This document shows positions 8,121-16,093 of a stretch of 64,000 nucleotides of DNA, piece after piece. Each line of letters starts with the position of its first letter. The first letter of the stretch is position 1. Source of the DNA: Litorivita sp050633545. GTDB lineage: Bacteria; Pseudomonadota; Alphaproteobacteria; Rhodobacterales; Rhodobacteraceae. The notes below the pieces were generated by a model. It did not search any database and was not told the DNA's origin. It saw only the letters and a program-made list of their open reading frames with translations. The stretch lies in the NCBI GenBank assembly GCA_050633545.1, contig JBOEGS010000002.1, positions 310,001 to 374,000 on the forward strand. The letters are read 5' to 3'. The position numbers were made by a program, and so were the translations under genes.

Positions 8121-8801
8121 ATGACTTTCTCGATACTCGTTCGTGACCCTGAAACTGGCGCATTGGGCGGCGCTGCGGCCACCGGCAGCCTTTGCGTCGG
8201 CGGCTGGGTGCTTAGAGGCCATATAAATGCAGGGCTTTCTGCCTCCCAAGGCGCGGCGCCCAGCACCCTTTGGGGCGAGGATGTGCTTACCTTGATGCGG
8301 GCCGGAACCGCCGCCCCGCAAGCGGTTGCACAAATTGTGGGCAATGACGCAGGCCGCGCCCATCGCCAGCTTTCGGCGCTCGATTGCGAGGGGCAAAGCG
8401 GCGTTTTCAACGGCGCATGCAACACGCCACAGATCGCCGCACGGGCCTTTGAGGGGGGAATCGCTTCGGGCAATATGCTGGCCAATGCAGGGGTCATCGA
8501 CGCGATGATCGATGGGTATCTGGCTGCCAAGGGGCGTTTTTCGGACCGGCTCATCGCGGCGCTAGAGGCGGGCGACGCCGCAGGCAGCGATGCGCGTGGT
8601 CTCTACTCTTCGGCGCTTTTGGTCTTGCGCCGCGACGCCGCGCCGATGTCTTTGCGTATCGATTACTCCGAAACCCCGCTCGGCGCCCTGCGTGCGCTCC
8701 ACGGGCGTGCCACATCGGGCGATTATGCCGATTGGGCCAGCCAAGTGCCCTGTAGCGATGCGCCGATGCGCGTGCTCAAAGAGACCGCCGCGCCCGATTA
8801 A
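8121..8801 (+). CDS. DUF1028 family protein
   Basis: A 226-residue protein of the DUF1028 family, thought to have an Ntn-hydrolase-like fold. It begins MTFSILVRDPETGALGGA and contains GVFNGACNTPQ and ASGNMLANAGVIDAM, the conserved blocks of the family. Members are often found beside peptide-type ABC transporters, so a hydrolase acting on the imported compound is a reasonable guess but not demonstrated. It is transcribed divergently from the transporter operon across the palindromic operators. Its stop overlaps the stop of the convergent Hint-domain gene by a few bases. Confidence 0.85.
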   Translation: MTFSILVRDPETGALGGAAATGSLCVGGWVLRGHINAGLSASQGAAPSTLWGEDVLTLMRAGTAAPQAVAQIVGNDAGRAHRQLSALDCEGQSGVFNGACNTPQIAARAFEGGIASGNMLANAGVIDAMIDGYLAAKGRFSDRLIAALEAGDAAGSDARGLYSSALLVLRRDAAPMSLRIDYSETPLGALRALHGRATSGDYADWASQVPCSDAPMRVLKETAAPD

Positions 8802-9913
8802 GCGGCGCGGTGATCGGCCAAAGTGACCGCTTCGAAATGTTTGAGAACCGGATAGGAGGCGCGCGCATGTTCGGGCAATTCGGAGCGCGCGGCATTGCAA
8901 AGCACGCTGGCCGCCAAGGCCTTTGCATCGCGCCGGATGCGCCCGACATATAGGCTCTCGACCGCACAGCCCGCCGCCAGAACCGCCTCGTGTTTGGGCA
9001 AGACCACCTGCACATAGCTGATCAGCGCCTCGGCCTCGCAACCGCTCGCAGAGACGCCGTTGATCAAATGGCCCGCAGGCACCAAGGCCGCTTCGGTGCC
9101 AAAAAGATATTCCACCTCCGAGCCGGTGATCATGAGCCGCTGTTCGGGCGCGACGATGATGTCTTGCTGCAATCCGAAGTAGGGCGCGCGCAACCGCACG
9201 GGCGCGAAACTGCCGCGCGCGGGCACGGTGCGGCGCACCGCATGCAGCACCGGCACCAGATCCCCGCAAGGCGTATAGACCAGATCGCCGCGCTTGAGCG
9301 TGCTAGCGGCGCGGTAGCCGCCCTGCGCCGCGATCGGCGTGTTCAGGCTCAGGCTGGGCATCAAACCAACCGGTTCGATCCGGTCGGACAGCGCGACGAA
9401 AATCACATCCGCATCCATGCTGCGCCGCAACGGATCACGCAGGATTTCGCGCAGGTCCTCCATCATCATCGGCGGCGGCGCTTTGATATCGAGGGTGACA
9501 AAGGACGGGCCTTCGGGCCGCTCGACCGTCAGACGGCCCCAGCCTTGCGGGTGGTTCCAGCTATAGGTGATTCGCAACACATCGGTGCGCCCCGCCCCGT
9601 CGTGATGCAAAACCCCATGCGCAATCACATCACCGAGCGAACTGACCACCGCCAGCCCGCCGTCAGGCAGCGAATGAAGCGAGAAGCCGCTGCGCCACGG
9701 GTGGCTGCGCCGATGCGACAACAAGGACTGCGGGCGCCCGTCCGGCGACAGCCGCGTCTCGAACAGCAAGGTGCCGCAGGGCATTTTATTGGTCTTGGTG
9801 CCGCAGGGCATTTTATTGGTCTTGGTGTCGCAGGGGCGACGCGCGGATGCGGCGCCCAATCCCTCAAGGCGAAACAGGCTGCCGTTTTCATCGGACAGGC
9901 CGATCCACCCCAT
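8798..9913 (-). CDS. Hint-domain protein lacking the catalytic cysteine
   Basis: A 371-residue protein of unknown role. Residues about 185-300 resemble the Hint_2 domain common in Rhodobacteraceae (SLNTPIAAQGGYRAASTL, then GDLVYTPCGD, SFAPVRLRAP and a VAPEQRLMI block). The usual opening Cys-Phe-x-x-Gly-Thr is replaced by SLNTPI, so self-processing is unlikely. Residues about 28-48 contain an in-frame duplicated nonapeptide KTNKMPCGT, encoded by the 27-base tandem repeat. No signal peptide is obvious. The gene begins one base after the stop of the larger Hint protein upstream, so they form an operon; the pair probably shares a function. Confidence 0.7.
   Translation of the reverse strand: MGWIGLSDENGSLFRLEGLGAASARRPCDTKTNKMPCGTKTNKMPCGTLLFETRLSPDGRPQSLLSHRRSHPWRSGFSLHSLPDGGLAVVSSLGDVIAHGVLHHDGAGRTDVLRITYSWNHPQGWGRLTVERPEGPSFVTLDIKAPPPMMMEDLREILRDPLRRSMDADVIFVALSDRIEPVGLMPSLSLNTPIAAQGGYRAASTLKRGDLVYTPCGDLVPVLHAVRRTVPARGSFAPVRLRAPYFGLQQDIIVAPEQRLMITGSEVEYLFGTEAALVPAGHLINGVSASGCEAEALISYVQVVLPKHEAVLAAGCAVESLYVGRIRRDAKALAASVLCNAARSELPEHARASYPVLKHFEAVTLADHRAA
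9771..9838. repeat. 27-base tandem repeat, two full copies plus a partial
   Basis: Positions 9771-9797 and 9798-9824 are identical 27-base units, followed by a partial copy from 9825 with one substitution. The unit contains the AT-rich core GGGCATTTTATTGGTCTT, which stands out from the surrounding GC-rich codons. The repeat lies inside the Hint-domain gene and keeps the frame, adding the nonapeptide KTNKMPCGT per copy. Confidence 0.9.
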
Positions 9914-9914
9914 A

Positions 9915-11525
9915 TCAGGCCGCCGTCCGTTGACCGAGCAAAAGCCGCGCCTCGAACCCGCGCAAAAGCCGCCGCGCGGCGGGGCTGTATCCTGCGCCGG
10001 TTTCGGGGTCGATCTCGGGGAATATGGTGCAAATCTCGCGCACGATCTCGGCCTCGAAGCTTTTGGTCGTCTGCGGACCAGGCAAGAAACTTTCAGTCTC
10101 CAGCCCAGCGGAATAGACCACCTGATGGCGATCGAACAGCAGGTGGACGTAATCCACCTCGCCGCCTTCGACGCGGCGCACCGAGCAATCGTTGATCAAA
10201 TCCTTTGCTGCCACCAGAACCTCGGCCTCGCCGAACATCAGCTCGGCCAGATGATCGCGGATCAGCACACGGTGCAGCGGCGACAAAAGCAATGCGTCAT
10301 GCGCGCCAAAGGTATCTGCCTCGATGCGGACCGGCGCGAAATCGCCCTTGGCGGCGACGCGGCGCTGGCCAATCCACCGCAGGGGCCGCGCGCCATCGTC
10401 TTTGGTCATCACCAGATCGCCCGCGACAAGGCTTTCCACCGGCACCTCCCCGTCAGGGGTGCGGATCATCGTGCCCGCAACGAAACAGGGGATCGAGCTG
10501 ACGGTGACAAAGCCGACATCGGCTTGCCCGCTCTGGTTCTGAATTGTGTAGGTAAAGCTGACGTCCTCGACGTCTTCATCGGCCACAACGGTCAAGGTGC
10601 CGCGCGTATTGAGGAACACCTGTTGGCCGGTTTTGAGCGTCACAACCTGCCCAGGATAGACGTCAACACCGTTGATCTGGGTGATCATAAGTTGACCGCC
10701 AGAGACATCGAAATCATTGGCCAGAACGTCAATCGTGGTGGTGCCCTCGACAAAAATATTGCCAACATCCTCATGGGCCACGACCGCCGTTTGCACCGAT
10801 CCGCCCGCGATGAGCAGGTTGCTGTCATAGCTGGTATCGGTCACATCCGCGATCCCGATGCGGATGGAATTCACTTCGCCGTCGATGACCGGCATGGTCA
10901 GCGTCATGGTGACGGTAAACCCGTCCATCTCGGTGTTGAATTCCGAATTGGCGTTATCGGTATAGAGGTTCTGGTTGGTCGATCCGTTCACATTCCCCGG
11001 ATCGATATCGCCATTGCCCACGGCCAATTCGACCTGCTGACCGTTGACCCAAACCCCGACGAAATCTTGATACTGGCTGGTGGTGAACTCGGGGTATTCC
11101 TCGGAGGAAAAGACGAATTGCATCGTCATCACATCGCCGTCGGGAATGAAATCCACGTCGAGATAGGCCGCGTCAAAGGTGCGGGTGCCCGCAGCCGCAT
11201 TGAAATCGGCGGCATTATCGACGCCGCGCGTGTTGGCGCTGCGAAAATCCGACAGGTTCGCTTGCGCCTCGACCGGACCCTTCCACGTGTTGATCGTGCG
11301 CGCCTCGTTGGTGACGGAATGCGCGCGCCCCGTCGACAAGATCACACCGCTGTCCGAAGGCGTGAGGCCAGGCGCGACGCTATCACCGCCCTCGAAAATA
11401 CCCGAAGAGCGGTTGTCGCCACCAAGCGAAGCCCCGACGACCTGAACGCCGAGACCAAAGATCTCCTGCGCCATCTGCATCGCAGAGGCGTTGCTGTTCA
11501 CTGTCAGCTTCGATGCCGCAACCAT
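9915..11525 (-). CDS. Choice-of-anchor L / Hint-domain secreted-type protein
   Basis: A 536-residue protein with three regions. Residues about 15-245 match the choice-of-anchor L pattern (LGGDNRSSGIFEGG, GVILSTGRAHSV, FVFSSEEYPEF, DFVGVWVNG). Residues about 255-345 look like an Ig/cadherin-like repeat (IDVLANDFDVSGG, VSFTYTIQNQSG). Residues about 350-490 form a Hint_2 domain with an intact PCFVAGTMIRT nucleophile block and LLSPLHRVLI. ATG at 11525 has GGAG five bases upstream; an earlier TTG was rejected. No classical signal peptide is seen, so type I export is possible. A CtrA-like box lies about 140 bases upstream. The role, probably at the cell surface, is inferred. Confidence 0.8.
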   Translation of the reverse strand: MVAASKLTVNSNASAMQMAQEIFGLGVQVVGASLGGDNRSSGIFEGGDSVAPGLTPSDSGVILSTGRAHSVTNEARTINTWKGPVEAQANLSDFRSANTRGVDNAADFNAAAGTRTFDAAYLDVDFIPDGDVMTMQFVFSSEEYPEFTTSQYQDFVGVWVNGQQVELAVGNGDIDPGNVNGSTNQNLYTDNANSEFNTEMDGFTVTMTLTMPVIDGEVNSIRIGIADVTDTSYDSNLLIAGGSVQTAVVAHEDVGNIFVEGTTTIDVLANDFDVSGGQLMITQINGVDVYPGQVVTLKTGQQVFLNTRGTLTVVADEDVEDVSFTYTIQNQSGQADVGFVTVSSIPCFVAGTMIRTPDGEVPVESLVAGDLVMTKDDGARPLRWIGQRRVAAKGDFAPVRIEADTFGAHDALLLSPLHRVLIRDHLAELMFGEAEVLVAAKDLINDCSVRRVEGGEVDYVHLLFDRHQVVYSAGLETESFLPGPQTTKSFEAEIVREICTIFPEIDPETGAGYSPAARRLLRGFEARLLLGQRTAA

Positions 11526-11665
11526 TACTGCTCCAACCCTCGTTGGAGGCAAGATGCCCAGAGCGCGCAGACAAAAATGCCAACGCTATCAAACTCTTAT
11601 TCTTTTATTCCGCTCGATAGGGGCCTATTGCGGCCCCACTTTGGTTGCCCTGCCTCGGGTCATTA

Positions 11666-11680
11666 TTAACCAATCGTTAA
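11666..11680. promoter_or_regulatory. CtrA-type binding site (TTAA-N7-TTAA)
   Basis: TTAACCAATCGTTAA is an exact TTAA-N7-TTAA match to the alphaproteobacterial CtrA consensus. It lies in the 292-base AT-rich gap between the choice-of-anchor L/Hint gene (start 11525, minus) and dapE (start 11818, plus), about 140 bases from either start. Only one other exact match was found in the window, at 26227-26241. Binding is inferred. Confidence 0.55.
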
Positions 11681-11817
11681 CACGCAACAGCCTGTTTCCA
11701 TACGGTTTTCGCTAGGGAAAGCCTTCCAAGGCGCCCAAATCGCGGCTTTTTTACAACGTTTTGGATTCCAACCCGCGCCCCGAGCCGCTAGACAGGAGCC
11801 GCAAAAGGAGAGCCGAA

Positions 11818-13002
11818 ATGACCGCATCCCCCGCCCCCGATTTTCGCGACGCACAGGGCGCGACCGATCCCGAAGCGCTCACTGCCGCGCTGATCCGCTG
11901 CCCCTCGGTCACCCCCGAAGAGGGCGGCGCATTGGTGCTTTTGGAGGGTCTGCTCGGGGCGGCGGGATTTGAATGCACCCGTGTGGATCGCGGCGGCATC
12001 GCCAATCTTTTCGCCCGTTTCGGCCCCAAGGGTGCGGCAAAAACCTTTGGCTTTAACGGTCACACCGATGTAGTGCCCTTGGGCGATCCCGATGCATGGA
12101 CGATGCCGCCCTTCGGCGCCCAAATCAAAGACGGCGTGATGTATGGCCGCGGCGCCACCGATATGAAATCGGGCGTCGCCGCCTTTGCCGCCGCCGCCGT
12201 GGACGCCGCGCAAGGCCTGCCCGCAGACACCGCGCTGATCATGACCATCACCGGCGACGAAGAGGGCGAGGCCACCGACGGCACTGTGGCGCTTCTGGAC
12301 TGGATGGACGCGAAGGGCGAGGCCATGTCGGTTTGCCTTGTGGGCGAGCCGACCTGCCCAAATACCATGGGCGAGATGATGAAAATCGGGCGGCGCGGAT
12401 CGCTGAACGCGTTTTTCACCCTGCGCGGCACCCAAGGGCACGCCGCCTATCCCCACCGCGCCAACAACCCCTTGCCCGCCATGGCGCGGCTGATGGATCG
12501 GCTGGCCTCGCATAATCTGGACGAAGGCACCGAGCATTTCGATGCCTCCACCCTTGCCGTGGTCACGATCGATACTGGCAATCCAGCGACCAATGTGATC
12601 CCCGAAACCTGCCGCGCCACGGTCAACATCCGTTTCAACGATGCCCATACGGGCGCGGGCCTGTCCGATTGGCTGCGCGCAGAGGCGGATAAAATCGCGG
12701 ATGAATTCGGCCTGCAAGCCGAGCTGAAAATCAAAATCTCGGGCGAAAGCTTCCTGACCCCGCCCGGTGATTTTTCCGCCATCATCGCCCGCGCGGTCAA
12801 AGCCGAAACCGGCCTTGCGCCAGAGCTGTCCACCTCGGGCGGCACATCGGACGCGCGGTTCGTAAAAACCCACTGCCCCGTTGTGGAATTCGGCCTTGTC
12901 GGCAAGACGATGCATCAAGTCGACGAATGCGTGGAGGTGGCGCAAATCCATCAACTCAAATCCATCTACGCCCGCATCCTGCGCGACTATTTCGCCGGAT
13001 GA
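11818..13002 (+). CDS. dapE: Succinyl-diaminopimelate desuccinylase
   Basis: Removes succinate from N-succinyl-LL-diaminopimelate in lysine and peptidoglycan precursor synthesis; dapD and dapF of the same pathway lie elsewhere in this window. The 394-residue protein is an M20-type dizinc hydrolase: GHTDVVPLGD (zinc ligand His82 and Asp84), YGRGATDMKSG (bridging Asp), ITGDEEGEAT (general-base Glu and ligand Glu) and a late GGTSDARF block. ATG at 11818 has AAGGAG upstream; a longer in-frame extension without a binding site was rejected. It is about fifteen residues longer at the N-terminus than the E. coli enzyme. It forms a close unit with the DUF2064 gene and rnr. Confidence 0.95.
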   Translation: MTASPAPDFRDAQGATDPEALTAALIRCPSVTPEEGGALVLLEGLLGAAGFECTRVDRGGIANLFARFGPKGAAKTFGFNGHTDVVPLGDPDAWTMPPFGAQIKDGVMYGRGATDMKSGVAAFAAAAVDAAQGLPADTALIMTITGDEEGEATDGTVALLDWMDAKGEAMSVCLVGEPTCPNTMGEMMKIGRRGSLNAFFTLRGTQGHAAYPHRANNPLPAMARLMDRLASHNLDEGTEHFDASTLAVVTIDTGNPATNVIPETCRATVNIRFNDAHTGAGLSDWLRAEADKIADEFGLQAELKIKISGESFLTPPGDFSAIIARAVKAETGLAPELSTSGGTSDARFVKTHCPVVEFGLVGKTMHQVDECVEVAQIHQLKSIYARILRDYFAG

Positions 13003-13009
13003 CGGGGCA

Positions 13010-13639
13010 ATGACACCCCAAGCGGCCTATCGCCCCCGCCTTGTGGTGATGTTGAAATTGCCGCAAGCGGGGCGCGTCAAAACCCGCCTTGGCGCACAGA
13101 TCGGCATGACCGCTTCGGCGTGGTGGTTTCGCCACCAAAGCGCCGCCCTGCTGCGCCGCTTGCAAGATCCGCGTTGGGAATTGATGCTTGCCGTCGCGCC
13201 GGACCGCGCGGGGCTGATGACGCCGGTCTGGCCCGCGCATCTGCCGCGCGTCGCGCAGGGGCAAGGCGACCTTGGCGCACGCATGGCGCGGTTGATGTAT
13301 GGGCTGCCCAAAGGGCCGGTTTGCATCATCGGCGCGGATATTCCTGCGATCCGCCGCGCCCATATCGCCCGCGCTTTTGCGGCTTTGGGCGATCACGAGG
13401 CGGTCTTTGGCCCCGCTCCTGACGGCGGCTATTGGCTCACCGGCCTGAGGCGCAATGCGCCGCCCCCGCCGCGCCTCTATCAAAACGTGCGCTGGTCGAG
13501 CGAACACGCCCTCATCGACAGCCGCGACAGCCTTGGCGGGCTGCGCACCGCCCTGATCGACACGCTTCAAGACATCGACACCGCCGAGGATTTGCGCAAT
13601 TTGGCGCGTGCCGCCCCCGCCCCCGCTCTTTCCCGATGA
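13010..13639 (+). CDS. DUF2064 / TIGR04282-type glycosyltransferase-like protein
   Basis: A 209-residue protein of the DUF2064 family, which has a nucleotide-sugar transferase fold. The opening LVVMLKLPQAGRVKTRLG matches the nucleotide-binding start, PVCIIGADIPAI sits at the metal-binding region, and FGPAPDGGYWLTGL is the conserved family block. Some relatives are annotated as arsenosugar or other small glycosyltransferases; nothing here confirms a substrate. The ATG at 13010 lies seven bases after the dapE stop, and rnr begins 32 bases after this gene ends, so they are likely co-transcribed. Confidence 0.8.
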   Translation: MTPQAAYRPRLVVMLKLPQAGRVKTRLGAQIGMTASAWWFRHQSAALLRRLQDPRWELMLAVAPDRAGLMTPVWPAHLPRVAQGQGDLGARMARLMYGLPKGPVCIIGADIPAIRRAHIARAFAALGDHEAVFGPAPDGGYWLTGLRRNAPPPPRLYQNVRWSSEHALIDSRDSLGGLRTALIDTLQDIDTAEDLRNLARAAPAPALSR

Positions 13640-13670
13640 CGCCGCCCGCGCGCCGTGCTACGGCAGGGAT

Positions 13671-15965
13671 ATGAGCAAGCTGCCCTCCAAGGACGAAATC
13701 CTCGAATGGATTTCCGACAACCCGACCCAGACCGCAAAACGCGACATTGCCAAGGCTTTTGGCATCAAAGGCGCCGCGCGGATCGACCTGAAGCGCATCC
13801 TGAAAGAGCTGGAGGCGGAGGGCCATCTTGAGAAACGCAAGAAAACCTACCGCGATCCCGACCGCCTGCCGCCCGTGTCGGTCTTGCAGGTGCTTGGCCC
13901 CGACAACGATGGCGATCTGACCGCCAAGCCGTTGGAATGGCAAGGCGAAGGGCCCGAGCCCAAAGTCTTTGTCACCCTGCGCGCCTCGGACCCCGCATTG
14001 GGTGAAGGCGACCGGATTCTGGCCCGCGTTGCCTTGATGGAAGGCGAAGGCAATGCCTATGAGGCCAAGCTGATCCGCCGCATCGGCACCAATCCGCAAA
14101 AGGTCTTGGGCGTGTTTCGCAAGGGCGCCGAAGGCGGGCGCATATTGCCCATCGATAAGGGCCTCGCCTCGGAATGGAGCGTCGCCGCCGATGCCACTTT
14201 CGGCGCCAAAGACGGCGAATTGGTCGAAGCCGAACAGGCCGGACCCAAGGCGCGCATGGGCCTGCCTCGCGCCCGTATCATCAACCGCCTTGGCGATCCC
14301 TCGGCGCCCAAGGCCGTCTCGCTGATCGCGATCCACCAACACGGCATCCCCGATGATTTCCCCGACGAGGTGATCGCCGAGGCCGACGCCATGAAACCCG
14401 CAGAGCTCAAGGGCCGCAGCGATATGCGCGACATGCCCTTGGTCACGATCGATCCGTGGGACGCGCGCGACCATGACGACGCCTGCTGGGCGCATGAGGA
14501 CGACGACCCCAAAAACGAGGGCGGCCATGTGGTGTGGGTCGCCATCGCCGATGTGGCCCATTACGTGCGTTCGAACACGGCGCTCGACCGCGAGGCCAAG
14601 AAACGCGGTAACTCCAGCTATTTCCCCGACCGCGTTGTGCCGATGCTGCCCGACCGCCTCTCGGGCGATCTGTGCAGCCTGCACGAAGGCGTGCCGCGCG
14701 CCTGTATTGCCGTGCGCATGCAATTGGACGCCGACGGCAACAAGATCGGCCATCGGTTCGAACGCGGATTGATGCGCTCTGCCGCCTCGCTGAATTACGA
14801 AGAGGTGCAGGCCGCGATGGAGGGCGCGCCGAACGACAAAACCGGCCCCCTGCTCGACCCTGTGATCCGCCCGCTCTATGCCGCCTATGGCGCATTGATG
14901 CGTGCCCGCGCGCGGCGCCAGCCGCTTGATCTGGATCTGCCCGAACGCAAGGTGGAACTGACCGAGGCGGGCAAGGTCGCCTCGGTCAATTTCCGCGAAA
15001 GACTTGATGCGCACCGCCTGATCGAAGAGTTCATGATCCTCGCCAATGTTGCGGCCGCAGAAACCCTGATCGCCAAGAAATCGCCGCTGTTGTTCCGTGT
15101 CCACGAGGAACCCAATGCCGATAAACTCGACGCGCTGCGCGAAGTGGCGCAGGCGGCGGGGTTGAATTTGGCTAAGGGACAGGTGCTCAAGACCGCGCAT
15201 CTGAACGCGCTCCTCAAGGCCGCCGAAGACACCGAGAGCGACGAGTTGATCAATATCTCGACCCTGCGCTCGATGCAGCAAGCCTATTACAGCCCGCAAA
15301 ATTTCGGCCATTTCGGCCTCGCTTTGCAAAGCTATGCGCATTTCACCTCGCCGATCCGCCGCTACAGCGACCTGATCGTGCACCGCGCTTTGGTCAGCAG
15401 CCACGGTTGGGGCAAGGACGGTTTGACCCCCGAGGATGCCGAGCGGCTGGAACAGACCGCGACGCATATTTCCGACACCGAGCGCCGCTCGATGATGGCC
15501 GAGCGCGACACCAACGACCGTTATCTCGCGGCCTTCCTCTCGGAGCGGCTGGGCGGAGAATTCACCGGACGGATCAGCGGCATCGCCAAATTCGGCGTCT
15601 TTGTAAAGCTGGACGAAACCGGCGCCGACGGATTGGTGCCGATCCGGTCCTTGGGCAACGAATATTTCCATTTCGACCGCGACAGCAACAGCCTGATGGG
15701 CGCCGATACGGGGCGGGTGATCACGATCGGCCAAAGGGTCACGGTCAAATTGATCGAGGCCCTGCCGGTCACCGGCGGGCTGGAGCTACAGCTCTTGACC
15801 CTCGACGGCGAGGATATGCCAAGCGGCCCGACCGGCGGCGGGTTCTCGCGCGGGCGACGGCGGGGCGGCGGGGCGGGCCAAGGCAAACCCGCCAAACGCA
15901 AAGCCGTCGGCGCCAAGCGCAAAGCCGATAAGATCAAACGCAAGGTCAAACGCAAACGCACCTAG
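13671..15965 (+). CDS. rnr: Ribonuclease R
   Basis: A 764-residue processive 3'-5' exoribonuclease that degrades structured RNA. An N-terminal winged-helix region (about 1-65) is followed by OB-type cold-shock domains, the RNB catalytic domain (about 245-575; the acidic motif reads TIDPWDARDHDDACW), an S1 RNA-binding domain (about 620-705, GRISGIAKFGVFVKLDE) and a lysine/arginine-rich tail in the last 45 residues. The QNFGHFGLAL and HFTSPIRRYSDL blocks are clear. Start ATG 13671 (MSKLPSKDE) was preferred to a longer proline-rich extension that overlaps the previous gene. Length and domain order are normal for the family. Confidence 0.95.
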   Translation: MSKLPSKDEILEWISDNPTQTAKRDIAKAFGIKGAARIDLKRILKELEAEGHLEKRKKTYRDPDRLPPVSVLQVLGPDNDGDLTAKPLEWQGEGPEPKVFVTLRASDPALGEGDRILARVALMEGEGNAYEAKLIRRIGTNPQKVLGVFRKGAEGGRILPIDKGLASEWSVAADATFGAKDGELVEAEQAGPKARMGLPRARIINRLGDPSAPKAVSLIAIHQHGIPDDFPDEVIAEADAMKPAELKGRSDMRDMPLVTIDPWDARDHDDACWAHEDDDPKNEGGHVVWVAIADVAHYVRSNTALDREAKKRGNSSYFPDRVVPMLPDRLSGDLCSLHEGVPRACIAVRMQLDADGNKIGHRFERGLMRSAASLNYEEVQAAMEGAPNDKTGPLLDPVIRPLYAAYGALMRARARRQPLDLDLPERKVELTEAGKVASVNFRERLDAHRLIEEFMILANVAAAETLIAKKSPLLFRVHEEPNADKLDALREVAQAAGLNLAKGQVLKTAHLNALLKAAEDTESDELINISTLRSMQQAYYSPQNFGHFGLALQSYAHFTSPIRRYSDLIVHRALVSSHGWGKDGLTPEDAERLEQTATHISDTERRSMMAERDTNDRYLAAFLSERLGGEFTGRISGIAKFGVFVKLDETGADGLVPIRSLGNEYFHFDRDSNSLMGADTGRVITIGQRVTVKLIEALPVTGGLELQLLTLDGEDMPSGPTGGGFSRGRRRGGGAGQGKPAKRKAVGAKRKADKIKRKVKRKRT

Positions 15966-16093
15966 GGGCCGCGCAAGCCGCGCGTCTTTCCCATGCGTCA
16001 TCGGCGGCAAGACGCCCAGCCCTCACGCAACTTTGCTTCCGATTCGGAAACAATGCGGTTAGCATCAAGAAAAATACTGTCTTGAGGCATAGA

